Shown: piece after piece, positions 20,911-30,151 of the stretch
Layout: each line of letters starts with the position of its first letter
How positions within the stretch are numbered: position 1 is the stretch's first letter
Assembly: GCF_023983475.1 (NCBI RefSeq)
Contig: NZ_CP092712.1
Span: 2,666,001-2,730,000, forward strand
Origin: Aliivibrio fischeri ATCC 7744 = JCM 18803 = DSM 507
GTDB taxonomy: Bacteria > Pseudomonadota > Gammaproteobacteria > Enterobacterales > Vibrionaceae
Length of the DNA: 64,000 nt
Direction of reading: 5' to 3'
Position numbers and translations under genes: made by a program
The notes under the pieces: generated by a model
What the model saw: the letters and a program-made list of their open reading frames with translations, nothing else
Databases searched by the model: none
Told to the model about the DNA's origin: nothing

Positions 20911-22299
20911 GTGTTTAAGGTAAATACTCGCTTCCCTCTTTTATCCAGCTTATATGGCCGGATCTTTGCCATTTTTTGGTTAACCTTACTATTGGTTCTT
21001 ATTGGGGTTGTTATTGGCCCCAACTTTGACCCTCGTTCTCGTCACAATATTGCAGCTGAGCATCTAACTAAAATGACTCAAATTGCCGCTTACATTACAG
21101 GAAAGTACTCTGAGCGTGACAATTTGAAAAAGACGTTGAAAGAGATCAGTCACCGAGCGCATCGACATGACGAAAATCTTGATCTATTTTTTACTACCCC
21201 AACGGGTGAGATTTTAGATAAACCAAAAGAACTTCGAGGAAGAAAAAAAGCCTTACTTAACTTTTTAACGCTATCGGATAACCCTGAACTTCCTCAACAA
21301 AAACTGTATGGGAAAACCATGATGGCTGGCCCTTTTGATATCGTGATTGCTCATGAAACCGTTTATATGTATGTGGGACGATATTGGAAAAAGCCACCAC
21401 CATTTATTCTTAGAATATTAGATAAGCCAGGACAATTACTCTTAGTTACCATGCTCGTTAGTACGCCCTTTTTACTTTGGCTTGCTTGGGCATTAAGTCA
21501 ACCTGCAAGGCGTTTACAAAAGGCGGCAGAGCGAGTTGCTAAAGGTCAATTTGAAAAAGATAAAGATCTTGAAAAAGGCCCTAGAGAATTTAGAAAAACC
21601 GGACAAAGCTTTAACCAAATGGTTGGTTCGTTAAATACCATGATCTCAGGTCAACAACGTTTACTTTCTGATATTTCACATGAATTGCGCTCCCCGTTAA
21701 CTCGTCTAAGAATGGCTACGGCTCTTGCTACTCGTAAACAAGGGGAAAGCGCAGAGTTATCTCGAATAGATATGGAAGCAGATCGCTTAGAACAAATGAT
21801 ATCTGAGTTATTAGAGCTTTCTCGTATTCAAGTAAATAGTCATCAAGAGCGAGAGAGAACCGATGCTTACTCATTATGGTTTGATATTTTAGAAGACGCC
21901 AAATTTGAGGCAGAAAATTCAAATAAAGTGCTGACTTACTCTGATTTAAAAGAAACCCCTATTTTTGGGAATCCGAATCTATTAATGAGCGCAGTAGAGA
22001 ACGTAATACGTAATGCCATTAAATACGGTAACGATGTAGTCACGGTGAACATTAATGACACAGGTAAAATTCTCACTATCATTGTTGATGATAATGGCGA
22101 AGGCGTACCTGAAGATGAACTACAAGATATCTTTAAACCTTTCTATCGAGTATCAACCGCTCGTGATCGAAGCAGCGGCGGAACCGGTCTTGGTTTAGCC
22201 ATTACTGAAAGTGCCATTTATCAACACAATGGGACAATTATTGCGAGCCGAAGTCCATTAGGTGGATTACGAATGACAATAACACTGCCAATAGAATAA
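20911..22299 (+). CDS. cpxA: sensor histidine kinase CpxA
   Basis: An inner-membrane kinase that phosphorylates CpxR. In order: TM1 (about 16-36), a periplasmic sensor domain, TM2 (about 170-190), HAMP, the HisKA motif SHELRSPLTRLRMA with the phospho-His, and a HATPase domain with N, DDNGEGVP and GGTGLGLA boxes. The start is GTG at 20911. The length is 462 residues against 457 in E. coli. Confidence 0.96.
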   Translation: MFKVNTRFPLLSSLYGRIFAIFWLTLLLVLIGVVIGPNFDPRSRHNIAAEHLTKMTQIAAYITGKYSERDNLKKTLKEISHRAHRHDENLDLFFTTPTGEILDKPKELRGRKKALLNFLTLSDNPELPQQKLYGKTMMAGPFDIVIAHETVYMYVGRYWKKPPPFILRILDKPGQLLLVTMLVSTPFLLWLAWALSQPARRLQKAAERVAKGQFEKDKDLEKGPREFRKTGQSFNQMVGSLNTMISGQQRLLSDISHELRSPLTRLRMATALATRKQGESAELSRIDMEADRLEQMISELLELSRIQVNSHQERERTDAYSLWFDILEDAKFEAENSNKVLTYSDLKETPIFGNPNLLMSAVENVIRNAIKYGNDVVTVNINDTGKILTIIVDDNGEGVPEDELQDIFKPFYRVSTARDRSSGGTGLGLAITESAIYQHNGTIIASRSPLGGLRMTITLPIE

Positions 22300-22419
22300 G
22301 TTCTTCAAACCAATCACACATGGCCTATATCAAACAGAATTAATCTCGATATAAGTCATGTGTTATTTGGGTGAGTTTAGATATACTGCTTTTAATTTCC
22401 GTTTATTCAAGAGTTCATT

Positions 22420-22899
22420 ATGTTTGATATTGCGCTATACGAACCTGAAATTGCCCCAAATACGGGCAACATTATCCGATTATCTGCTAACTGTGGTGCA
22501 AACCTACATTTGATTGAACCACTGGGCTTTGATTTAGAAGAAAAGAAATTACGTCGCGCAGGTTTAGACTACCACGATTTAGCACACGTAAAACGCCACA
22601 AAAACTACGCCGCATTTCTTGAATATTTAGCCAATGACAGTGATGTAGAGCACCGTATTTTTGCTTGTACAACTAAGACAACTGGTCACCACACAACACC
22701 AACCTATCAGAAAGGTGATGTGTTGTTATTTGGTCCTGAAACTCGTGGATTGCCTGCTGATTTAATTGATGGTTTACCTATGGAACAGCGTATTCGCATT
22801 CCTATGATGCCAGACAGCCGCAGTTTAAACTTATCAAACTCTGTTGCTATCATCGTATTTGAAGCGTGGCGTCAAATGGGATTTGAAGGCGGGTTATAA
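22420..22899 (+). CDS. trmL: tRNA (cytidine(34)-2'-O)-methyltransferase TrmL
   Basis: A SPOUT methyltransferase that modifies the wobble base of tRNA-Leu. The N-terminal [14 protein letters not shown] and the knot motifs [11 protein letters not shown] and [18 protein letters not shown] are intact. The 159 residues are typical. It follows cpxA after a 120-bp gap and is convergent with cysE. Confidence 0.96.
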   Translation: MFDIALYEPEIAPNTGNIIRLSANCGANLHLIEPLGFDLEEKKLRRAGLDYHDLAHVKRHKNYAAFLEYLANDSDVEHRIFACTTKTTGHHTTPTYQKGDVLLFGPETRGLPADLIDGLPMEQRIRIPMMPDSRSLNLSNSVAIIVFEAWRQMGFEGGL

Positions 22900-22923
22900 T
22901 TCCAAAGCTCATAGCTCAAATAC

Positions 22924-22953
22924 AAAAATAGCCACTCAATAGTGGCTATTTTT
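22924..22953. terminator. bidirectional terminator between trmL and cysE
   Basis: The 13-bp stem AAAAATAGCCACT/AGTGGCTATTTTT with loop CAAT has T-runs on both strands between convergent genes. Confidence 0.92.
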
Positions 22954-22976
22954 ATACGCATAAGGAATGGGATATA

Positions 22977-23804
22977 TTAAATCCCATCACCAGACATAAA
23001 CGTTTGTGACTTACCATTAAACTGTTGGTCCATATCGAGCGATGGCATTTCAGAGCTAGGGCGCCCAACAATTTTAGCAGGAACACCGGCAACCGTAGTA
23101 TGTGGAGGAACGGCTTGCAGAACCACAGAGCACGAACCAATCTTAGCACCAACACCCACTTCAATATTACCTAAAATCTTCGCACCCGCTCCGATCATAA
23201 CGCCTTCACGGATCTTAGGGTGACGATCGCCACTCTCTTTGCCTGTACCACCCAATGTCACGTCTTGTAGGATAGAAACATCATTCTCAACCACGGCCGT
23301 TTCACCAATGACGATGCCCGTCGCATGGTCAAACATGATCCCTTTACCAATGGTCGCCGCAGGATGCACATCCACCTGACAAGCAACAGAAATTTCATTT
23401 TGCAGATACGTCGCTAATGCAACACGACCTTGCTTCCAAAGCCAGTTCGATACACGGTACCCTTGCAATGCATGATAGCCTTTTAAATACAATAAAGGCA
23501 TTGAGTACATAGAAACCGCAGGATCTCGAGTCACAGTCGCGCAAATATCGCACGCAGCCGCATCGGTAAGAGAAGGATCAGAAGCAAATGCTTCCTCTAC
23601 CACTTCACGAACTGCCATTGCAGGCATAGAGGCTGTCGCCAACTTATTCGCTAAAATATAACTTAATGCTGCAGCAAGGTTTTCATGTTTTATGATGGTG
23701 GCATGATAAAAGCTTGCAAGCATAGGTTCTTGTTCTGACTGCTCACGCGCTTCTCGAACAATGCACTCCCATACTTGGTGTTTTTTACATTCTTTCATTT
23801 TCAT
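22977..23804 (-). CDS. cysE: serine O-acetyltransferase CysE
   Basis: Makes O-acetylserine for cysteine synthesis. A helical N-terminal domain is followed by a left-handed beta-helix of hexapeptide repeats (DVHPAATIGKGIMFDHATGIVIGETA). The 275 residues and the C-terminal tail fit the family. It lies 12 bp downstream of gpsA, in the order yibN-secB-gpsA-cysE known from enterics. Confidence 0.96.
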   Translation of the reverse strand: MKMKECKKHQVWECIVREAREQSEQEPMLASFYHATIIKHENLAAALSYILANKLATASMPAMAVREVVEEAFASDPSLTDAAACDICATVTRDPAVSMYSMPLLYLKGYHALQGYRVSNWLWKQGRVALATYLQNEISVACQVDVHPAATIGKGIMFDHATGIVIGETAVVENDVSILQDVTLGGTGKESGDRHPKIREGVMIGAGAKILGNIEVGVGAKIGSCSVVLQAVPPHTTVAGVPAKIVGRPSSEMPSLDMDQQFNGKSQTFMSGDGI

Positions 23805-23816
23805 ACCATCCTTGAA

Positions 23817-24839
23817 TTACGATTCTGATTTCTTATCTCGCGCTAATAAGTCCTGCGCAGCAACTCTTGCATCTTTTCCTTGATACAATACTTGATAAAT
23901 TTGCTCAACTATAGGCATTTCAACCCCCATACGATCAGCAAGTAGCCATACTTCTTTGGTATTGCGATACCCTTCAACCACTTGACCAATTTCTGCTTGA
24001 GCGCTATCTACGTCACCGCCTTGACCTAAAGCCAAACCAAAACGACGGTTACGAGATTGGTTATCGGTACACGTTAACACTAAATCACCTAAGCCAGCCA
24101 TCCCCATAAAGGTTTCAGCTTCTGCGCCTAAAGCCACGCCTAAACGAGTCATTTCAGCCAAACCACGGGTAATTAATGCAGTACGAGCATTAGCACCAAA
24201 GCCAATACCATCAGACATACCCGCACCAATAGCGATTACGTTCTTCACCGCTCCGCCTAATTGCATTCCAGTAAAATCATTATTGGCATAAACACGGAAT
24301 GTCTTTGAGCAGTGGATTTTTTCTTGTAAATCTTTAACAAACTCTTGGTCAGGAGACGCAACAGCAATCGCCGTTGGCATACCAGATGCAAGTTCTTTAG
24401 CAAAAGTAGGTCCAGAAAGCACAGCCAGTGAATGAGATTCACCTAACGCTTCTACTGCCACTTCTTTTAATAAACGACCTGTTTCAGGCTCTAGTCCTTT
24501 TGTCGCCCAACATATACGAGAATCATCACGTAAGAATGGTTTTACATTACCTAGTACCAAACCAAAAACATGACTTGGAACTACAACCAGTAAATCACGG
24601 CTTGCTTGCACTGATTTTTCAAGATCCGTAGACATGATTAATGACGGTGGGAAAGCAACACCCGGCAAAAACTCTTCATTAGCACGATCGGTTTCAAGGC
24701 GAGCCATATGTGATTCTTCATGACCCCATAAAATCACTTTTGCGCCATTACGAGCAAGAGAGATAGCAAGAGAAGTTCCGTATGAGCCAGCACCAAGTAC
24801 GGTCATGGAAATATCAGAGTAATCGGTTTGTGTTGTCAT
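23817..24839 (-). CDS. gpsA: glycerol-3-phosphate dehydrogenase (NAD(P)+) GpsA
   Basis: Reduces dihydroxyacetone phosphate to glycerol-3-phosphate for phospholipid synthesis. The Rossmann motif [12 protein letters not shown] is near the N-terminus, and the catalytic Lys segment is [14 protein letters not shown] chose ATG at 24839 (MTTQTDYSD) because GGATGG lies just upstream; a TTG at 24857 would add six residues. About 340 residues, normal for the family. Confidence 0.95.
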   Translation of the reverse strand: MTTQTDYSDISMTVLGAGSYGTSLAISLARNGAKVILWGHEESHMARLETDRANEEFLPGVAFPPSLIMSTDLEKSVQASRDLLVVVPSHVFGLVLGNVKPFLRDDSRICWATKGLEPETGRLLKEVAVEALGESHSLAVLSGPTFAKELASGMPTAIAVASPDQEFVKDLQEKIHCSKTFRVYANNDFTGMQLGGAVKNVIAIGAGMSDGIGFGANARTALITRGLAEMTRLGVALGAEAETFMGMAGLGDLVLTCTDNQSRNRRFGLALGQGGDVDSAQAEIGQVVEGYRNTKEVWLLADRMGVEMPIVEQIYQVLYQGKDARVAAQDLLARDKKSES

Positions 24840-24886
24840 TGTGACCATCCAAAACAAGTATCAAAGGATACTAGAGTAATAAAAGC

Positions 24887-24958
24887 AAAATGCACTTTTT
24901 ATCAAAATTTAATTTCTATATTCAGTATAGAAACTATCTTAGATAAAAAAGTGCATTT
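24887..24958. repeat. nested palindrome in the secB-gpsA gap
   Basis: Outer arms AATGCACTTTTTATC and GATAAAAAAGTGCATT (24887-24903 and 24942-24958, one extra A) enclose an inner hairpin TTTCTATA/TATAGAAA (24913-24933). On the minus strand it can act as a terminator or attenuator between secB and gpsA, since the arms contain T-runs. Confidence 0.6.
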
Positions 24959-24998
24959 ATTCTCTACAAATTAATCAATAGCGCAAGGCTATTCATTA

Positions 24999-25469
24999 TT
25001 AAGCTTCAGAAGGCGCAGCTGCGTTTTCTTGAGCTTGGTTTTGTAGGTAATTCATGAACAATGCGTCAAAGTTAACTGGTGCAAGGTTCAATTGTGGGAA
25101 CGTACCTTTAACCACTAGGCTAGAGATCGTTTCACGAGCATATGGGAACAGAATGTTCGGGCAGAATGCACCTAGGCAATGTGCTAGTTGAGCTTCTTCC
25201 ATTTGGCCAGCAGTAAAGATACCACCTTGTTGTACTTCACAAAGGAATGCAGTTTCTTCTTCGTTCTTAACCGTAACAGTTAAACGTAGAACGACTTCGT
25301 AAACACCTTCGCCTAGTTCACGGCTTTGAGTATCAAGGTCCAGTTTAACATCTGGATTCCACTCTTTTTGGAACATTGTTGGAGAGTTAGGAGCCTCAAA
25401 AGATACGTCTTTTAGGAAGATACGTTGAATTGCAAAGTTTTGTTGCTCTTGTTGTGCTGCTTCAGCCAT
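24999..25469 (-). CDS. secB: protein-export chaperone SecB
   Basis: A tetrameric cytosolic chaperone that holds preproteins for SecA. The family signature [19 protein letters not shown] is at the N-terminus. I chose ATG at 25469 ([10 protein letters not shown]), preceded by GAAAGGAC; the in-frame reading from 25532 adds 21 residues not found in the family. The result is 156 residues, matching E. coli (155). It is upstream of gpsA and cysE. Confidence 0.96.
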   Translation of the reverse strand: MAEAAQQEQQNFAIQRIFLKDVSFEAPNSPTMFQKEWNPDVKLDLDTQSRELGEGVYEVVLRLTVTVKNEEETAFLCEVQQGGIFTAGQMEEAQLAHCLGAFCPNILFPYARETISSLVVKGTFPQLNLAPVNFDALFMNYLQNQAQENAAAPSEA

Positions 25470-25534
25470 GGGAAAGTCCTTTCTATATATGTATGTATGA
25501 ATGCAGAATAACGCTGTGATATTACTCTGCATTC

Positions 25535-25564
25535 GTGATATCTAAAAAATGAGCCAGATATCAC
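25535..25564. repeat. hairpin upstream of secB
   Basis: The perfect 9-bp arms GTGATATCT/AGATATCAC with a 12-base loop lie in the yibN-secB gap. There is no T-tail on the plus strand, and on the minus strand the T-run falls in the loop. It could be a regulatory or mRNA-stabilising structure. Confidence 0.4.
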
Positions 25565-25598
25565 ATCAAAATGAATCAGTTGCTTATGAAATGGGCAA

Positions 25599-26036
25599 TT
25601 ACTTTTTGCCTTTTACTAACGGTAGGTTAGCTTCATTCCAAGAGATTAGGCCATTCTTAAGCAATTTAACTTGCTCAAAACCTTCTTTATGCAGATCATT
25701 TGCTGATGCTTGAGCGGTTTGGCCTGTTTTACATACCACAATAATTGGGGTTGTTTTTGAGTTTTCAAGACCAGCTAGGTTACCGGCTTTAATATCACTT
25801 GGTAAAATGTGACGAGCACCCGTAATATGGCCTGATTTAAACTCGTCTTTAGAGCGAATATCTAGCACAATCGCATCTTCGCGGTTCATCAGTGTTGTTG
25901 CTTGCGAAGGATCCACTTCTTGGTAGCCAGCGGTTTTCTGTTTTACTACGTTTTGAATCAACGCAACAACAATACCAATCCACACAACAGCTAAAATCAT
26001 GTTATTGGTTACAAAATCGATGATTGACGTTTCCAT
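25599..26036 (-). CDS. yibN: membrane-anchored rhodanese-like protein YibN
   Basis: One N-terminal membrane helix (about 8-28) is followed by a rhodanese domain. The active-site Cys is in VVCKTGQTA, and DIRSKDEFKSGHI is the family CH2A-like motif. It may act in sulfur transfer at the membrane; the physiological role is not settled. I chose ATG at 26036, after AGAGATAAAG, instead of the longer reading from 26066. In E. coli grxC lies between yibN and secB; here secB follows directly and no glutaredoxin is seen. Confidence 0.88.
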   Translation of the reverse strand: METSIIDFVTNNMILAVVWIGIVVALIQNVVKQKTAGYQEVDPSQATTLMNREDAIVLDIRSKDEFKSGHITGARHILPSDIKAGNLAGLENSKTTPIIVVCKTGQTAQASANDLHKEGFEQVKLLKNGLISWNEANLPLVKGKK

Positions 26037-26258
26037 ATTCTTTATCTCTGATTTTTGGATAACCACATGCCATTAGACAATGTCAGTTACCATGGGCTCT
26101 AAAATGAAGTCGAAAGTATACCCTAGGGTTTGTTCGGAGACTAGCGAGGATAAAAAAACTGATAAGAACAACAAAAATGCTGTGATATTGGTTTTACAAT
26201 TGAGACCAAATAAAAACTCTATCTAGTCAGAACTCACTCTATCTGAAATAATGCAGCG

Positions 26259-27404
26259 ATGAACATATCCTTTTTTAATAAGCCTATTCCTAGTCGTAAA
26301 TTTGTTACGACCGCGATCGTGTGCCTGACATTTGCACTTCCTCTTATCGCTCATGCGAATGACGCTGAATTAAAAGGAATGAAACAAGAAATATCTCGTC
26401 AGAGCTCGGTATTAAGTAAACAGAAGAAAGAGCTATCAAGTCTTCAATCTAGCCTTAAAAAGCATGAACTATCCATTGCTAACGCCTCCAAAAAAGCGCG
26501 CAATGCAGAGCGAGAACTCGCAGCGGTAAAACGCTCGATAACCGAATTAAAACAGCAACAATCAGAGCTTACTCAACAACAAATTGGACAAACTGAAGTA
26601 TTAAAAGACTTACTCGTCAATTACTACTTAATAAGTCGTAATAATCAACTTTCTAATGTGCTCAGTGGCGATGACGTCACTAAAATCGATCGCATGACAC
26701 AATACGCCCAACGTATTTCTGAAGCCCGAGTGGGTGCGATTTCTCAGTTAGAATTCACAACGATGCAGTTGAAAGAGAAAGAGGTTTCTCTTCTTAAACA
26801 GCAACAACGACAAAGTGAGTTATTAGCTCAATACAAACAAGAAAAAACCACACTGCAAACATCACAAAACAAACGTAAGAAAACCGTTTCCAGTATCAAA
26901 AAACGCATTTCAAATGAAAATGGTTATTTAAATGAACTGCAGCAAAATGAAAAACGCTTAAAAGTTGCCATCGCAAAAGCGAAAGCAAGTAACAATGTAC
27001 CTATGGATGGTATTGCTCGTCAAAAAGGGCGTTTACCTTGGCCTATTAGCAACGCCAAAACACTTCATAGTTTTGGAACACAACAAACAGGGCAGCTCAC
27101 TTGGAAAGGCATGGTGCTAGCCAGTGAATACGGTACACCAGTAAAAGCCGTTGATTCTGGTAAGGTCGTTTTTGCTGATTGGTTACGAGGCTATGGCTTA
27201 ATGGTGTTAATCGATCACGGTAAAGGTGATATGACACTTTATGGCTACAACCAAAGCTTAATGAAGAAAGAAGGCGATAAGGTGCAAGCAGGAGAGACGA
27301 TTGCGGTTGTTGGTGACAGTGGCGGTCAAGACAGAGCTTCACTTTACTTTGAGATCCGCCGTAACAGTAAGGCACAAAACCCACGCTCTTGGTTAAGGCG
27401 TTAG
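26259..27404 (+). CDS. envC: murein hydrolase activator EnvC
   Basis: A periplasmic LytM factor that activates the AmiA/AmiB amidases at the septum. A signal peptide or anchor (about 15-33) is followed by long coiled coils rich in Gln/Lys/Glu (about 35-245) and a C-terminal LytM/M23 domain. The zinc ligands are degenerate: the usual HxGiD, YxH and HLHFE positions read WKGMVLA, YGYN and ASLYFE, so it is an activator, not a hydrolase. Its likely partner amiB is at 2062-3801. It is divergent from yibN, as in E. coli. Confidence 0.92.
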   Translation: MNISFFNKPIPSRKFVTTAIVCLTFALPLIAHANDAELKGMKQEISRQSSVLSKQKKELSSLQSSLKKHELSIANASKKARNAERELAAVKRSITELKQQQSELTQQQIGQTEVLKDLLVNYYLISRNNQLSNVLSGDDVTKIDRMTQYAQRISEARVGAISQLEFTTMQLKEKEVSLLKQQQRQSELLAQYKQEKTTLQTSQNKRKKTVSSIKKRISNENGYLNELQQNEKRLKVAIAKAKASNNVPMDGIARQKGRLPWPISNAKTLHSFGTQQTGQLTWKGMVLASEYGTPVKAVDSGKVVFADWLRGYGLMVLIDHGKGDMTLYGYNQSLMKKEGDKVQAGETIAVVGDSGGQDRASLYFEIRRNSKAQNPRSWLRR

Positions 27405-27440
27405 TAGTTTAGTGATTTGCTAAAATAACAATTATGAATA

Positions 27441-27538
27441 GAGTTCAGATCGCTTCGCTCGCAGAATTCAGAGGTGATCGCAGTAATAACAGCGATCAAT
27501 CTGAGCCCTTTAAGGGAGCTTGCGACCGATCTGAATTC
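27441..27538. repeat. 98-bp imperfect palindromic element downstream of envC
   Basis: Outer arms GAGTTCAGATCG and CGATCTGAATTC (27441-27452, 27527-27538) and inner arms GATCGC/GCGATC (27476-27481, 27492-27497), with further pairing between TTCAG and CTGAG, give one long branched hairpin. It lies between convergent envC and fxsA. It resembles a palindromic intergenic repeat; no second copy was noticed in this window. Confidence 0.55.
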
Positions 27539-27572
27539 TTATCTTTCTAAACGTTAAAATATTAAAGCTAGA

Positions 27573-28106
27573 TTATTTTAGGGTTTTATTTGGATCGTCT
27601 TCTTTACGTTGAAACTCACCTTCAAATACATCGCCTTGCTGATCGTTCTGATTTGTGCGATCAAATGGGTTACCTTGATTAAACGGACCGTTTTGATCAA
27701 AGCCACCACCAAAACCTGCATGGAAGCCACCTTGTGATGCTCCTATGCCATTCACTTTAATTCGACTCATTAACTGTTTAGCTAAATACGCTCTCGGTGC
27801 TGGAAGCAATACCAGCATACCTAATGCATCAGTCATAAAACCAGGGACAAGCAATAACACACCAGCAACGGCAAGCATGACACCTTCTACTATTTGCTGT
27901 GCAGGTAATTCACCTTGTTGTAATTTTGATTGCACTGACATTAGAGTCTGAATGCCTTGGCTACGGACTAATGACGCACCAACAAAAGCGGTGATCAATA
28001 CTAACCCAAGTGTTGGCCACATCCCTAACATGCCCCCGACTTGCACAAACAGCGCAATTTCAATAATGGGAACAAAAATAAACAATAATAATAAAATAGG
28101 AAACAC
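27573..28106 (-). CDS. fxsA: FxsA-family membrane protein
   Basis: A small inner-membrane protein. In E. coli FxsA overexpression relieves phage T7 exclusion by F plasmids. Three to four hydrophobic segments occupy residues 1-110, with the signature VPIIEIALFVQVGGMLGMWP, and a Gly/Asn/Phe-rich cytoplasmic tail follows (about 120-165). At 177 residues it is normal. The fxsA-aspA-dcuA neighbourhood is conserved in gamma-proteobacteria. Confidence 0.92.
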   Translation of the reverse strand: MFPILLLLFIFVPIIEIALFVQVGGMLGMWPTLGLVLITAFVGASLVRSQGIQTLMSVQSKLQQGELPAQQIVEGVMLAVAGVLLLVPGFMTDALGMLVLLPAPRAYLAKQLMSRIKVNGIGASQGGFHAGFGGGFDQNGPFNQGNPFDRTNQNDQQGDVFEGEFQRKEDDPNKTLK

Positions 28107-28374
28107 AATATACCTCGATTAGATTTGATACGAACTTTCACTTTTCGCTTCATTTAGTGTAGCAGGCATTCTCTGCGAACCACTTTTACTCTCTCTATTA
28201 TGATAGATGCGGCACATCCCCTCATTTTTCAAGAAAATCTTCTGTAAAAGAGTGTAAACAGCCATCAAATTCATTAACTCGATTAGCAGTTATATAACCT
28301 ATAAAGTAAATATATTAACAACTAGTGAGAGCATTATCTCAATTTGAAATATTTTGCAAAAACTAGACTTAAAA

Positions 28375-28390
28375 AGTGATCAACTTAACA
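28375..28390. promoter_or_regulatory. CRP-like site upstream of aspA
   Basis: AGTGATCAACTTAACA matches 8 of 10 core positions of the CRP consensus, 147 bp upstream of aspA. E. coli aspA is CRP-activated. The 430-bp fxsA-aspA gap otherwise holds AT-rich DNA and a short leader ORF. Confidence 0.35.
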
Positions 28391-28411
28391 CTTTTACCAC
28401 TAAAGAGGTGT

Positions 28412-28486
28412 ATGATGACGTTAAAACAAGGCATCAGGTACGATATTGATCACCCTCTGACGAACGGACTCTACTCGCAGATATGA
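28412..28486 (+). CDS. possible 24-residue leader ORF upstream of aspA
   Basis: An ATG preceded by AAAGAGGTG opens a 24-codon frame (MMTLKQGIRYDIDHPL, then TNGLYSQI) ending 50 bp before aspA. The ribosome site is better than that of many real genes here, but nothing else supports it and no function is known. Confidence 0.25.
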   Translation: MMTLKQGIRYDIDHPLTNGLYSQI

Positions 28487-28536
28487 TCACTTGGACAGAA
28501 TCTAATAATTAAAATATAGAACCTTAAAGGCTTACT

Positions 28537-29985
28537 ATGACTCAGATGCTTGATTTAGAAAAAACGAATACTGCAACTCGTATTGAAGAAGATTTGCTAG
28601 GTGAACGTCACGTTCCTTCAGAGGCTTACTACGGTATTCACACTCTTCGCGCTATGGAAAACTTCAACATTTCAAATGTAACTATTTCTGATGTTCCTGA
28701 GTTTGTTCGTGGCATGATCTACACTAAAAAAGCAGCCGCTTTAGCTAACAAAGAATTAGGTGCTATCCCTTCACAAGTTGGTGAGTACATCATCAAAGCA
28801 TGTGATTTAATTCTTGAAACTGGCAAGTGTATGGATCAATTCCCATCAGATGTTTACCAAGGCGGTGCTGGTACTTCAGTTAACATGAATGCTAACGAAG
28901 TTATTGCTAACGTTGCTCTTGAACTAATGGGTAAAGAGAAAGGCGAATACGACATCATTAACCCTAATGATCACGTTAACCGTTCTCAATCAACTAACTG
29001 TGCATACCCTACAGGTTTCCGTATTGCTGTATACAACAGCATGATGAAACTGATCGAAGCGATTGAATACCTAAAAGGTGCATTCGATCTTAAAGATCAA
29101 GAATTCCGTAACATTCTGAAGATGGGTCGTACTCAACTTCAAGATGCGGTTCCAATGACAGTTGGTCAAGAGTTCCACGCTTGGGGTGTTTTACTTCAGG
29201 AAGAAGTGAAAAACCTTAACTACACAGCGCAACTTCTTTTAGAAGTAAACATCGGCGCTACGGCAATCGGTACTGGCTTAAACGCAGCGACTGGTTACCA
29301 AGAAGCGGCAGTTCGTCATCTAGCAGAAGTAACAGGTCTACCATGTGTTGCTGCTGAAGACTTAATCGAAGCAACATCTGACTGTGGTGCTTACGTAATG
29401 ATCCACGGTGCGCTAAAACGTACTGCGGTTAAAATGTCTAAAATTTGTAATGACTTACGTCTTCTTTCTTCTGGTCCTCGTGCTGGTCTAAATGAATTGA
29501 ACCTTCCAGAGCTTCAAGCTGGTTCTTCAATCATGCCTGCAAAAGTTAACCCAGTAATCCCAGAAGTAGTTAACCAAGTATGTTTCAAAGTAATTGGTAA
29601 CGATATTACAGTGACTTTCGCTGCTGAAGCGGGCCAACTGCAATTAAACGTAATGGAACCAGTAATTGGCCAAGCACTGTTCGAATCTATCGACATCTTG
29701 AAAAATGCCTGTGTGAACCTACGTGACAAATGTATCGATGGCATCACTGTGAACAAAGAAGTATGTGAAGCTCACGTATTTAACTCTATCGGTATCGTTA
29801 CTTATCTAAACCCATTCATTGGCCACCACGAAGGTGACATTGTTGGTAAGATTTGTGCTGAAACAGGTAAAAACGTTCGTGATGTAGTTCTTGAGCGTGG
29901 TCTTCTAACAGAAGAACAATTAGATGACATCTTCTCTGTAGAGAACCTGATGCATCCTGAATACAAAGCAAAACGTTACGATTAA
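28537..29985 (+). CDS. aspA: aspartate ammonia-lyase AspA
   Basis: Interconverts aspartate and fumarate plus ammonia, feeding fumarate to FrdABCD under anaerobiosis. The fumarase/aspartase signature [11 protein letters not shown] is intact, and substrate-site motifs ([25 protein letters not shown]) are present. At 482 residues it is normal. A terminator follows, and then dcuA, which exchanges aspartate for succinate. Confidence 0.97.
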   Translation: MTQMLDLEKTNTATRIEEDLLGERHVPSEAYYGIHTLRAMENFNISNVTISDVPEFVRGMIYTKKAAALANKELGAIPSQVGEYIIKACDLILETGKCMDQFPSDVYQGGAGTSVNMNANEVIANVALELMGKEKGEYDIINPNDHVNRSQSTNCAYPTGFRIAVYNSMMKLIEAIEYLKGAFDLKDQEFRNILKMGRTQLQDAVPMTVGQEFHAWGVLLQEEVKNLNYTAQLLLEVNIGATAIGTGLNAATGYQEAAVRHLAEVTGLPCVAAEDLIEATSDCGAYVMIHGALKRTAVKMSKICNDLRLLSSGPRAGLNELNLPELQAGSSIMPAKVNPVIPEVVNQVCFKVIGNDITVTFAAEAGQLQLNVMEPVIGQALFESIDILKNACVNLRDKCIDGITVNKEVCEAHVFNSIGIVTYLNPFIGHHEGDIVGKICAETGKNVRDVVLERGLLTEEQLDDIFSVENLMHPEYKAKRYD

Positions 29986-30002
29986 TCCGTAACACCTAAA
30001 AT

Positions 30003-30030
30003 AGCGAGCTCACTGAAGCTCGCTTTTTTT
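30003..30030 (+). terminator. aspA terminator
   Basis: The stem AGCGAGCT/AGCTCGCT with loop CACTGA is followed by seven T, 18 bp after the stop. Confidence 0.9.
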
Positions 30031-30151
30031 ATCGTCCTAATTTTTAATCAAAAAAAACTAAGTAATCATTCATACTTTTATTGGTTTGCTGTATATAGCT
30101 GTTCAATAAAAATCTGAATAATTATTTTAAATTTAAACACTGGAGTTATCT

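Noticed and set aside
27405-27572. Integron attC/VCR site after envC
   Set aside because: The palindrome lacks the conserved attC core motifs, and there is no cassette gene or integrase.
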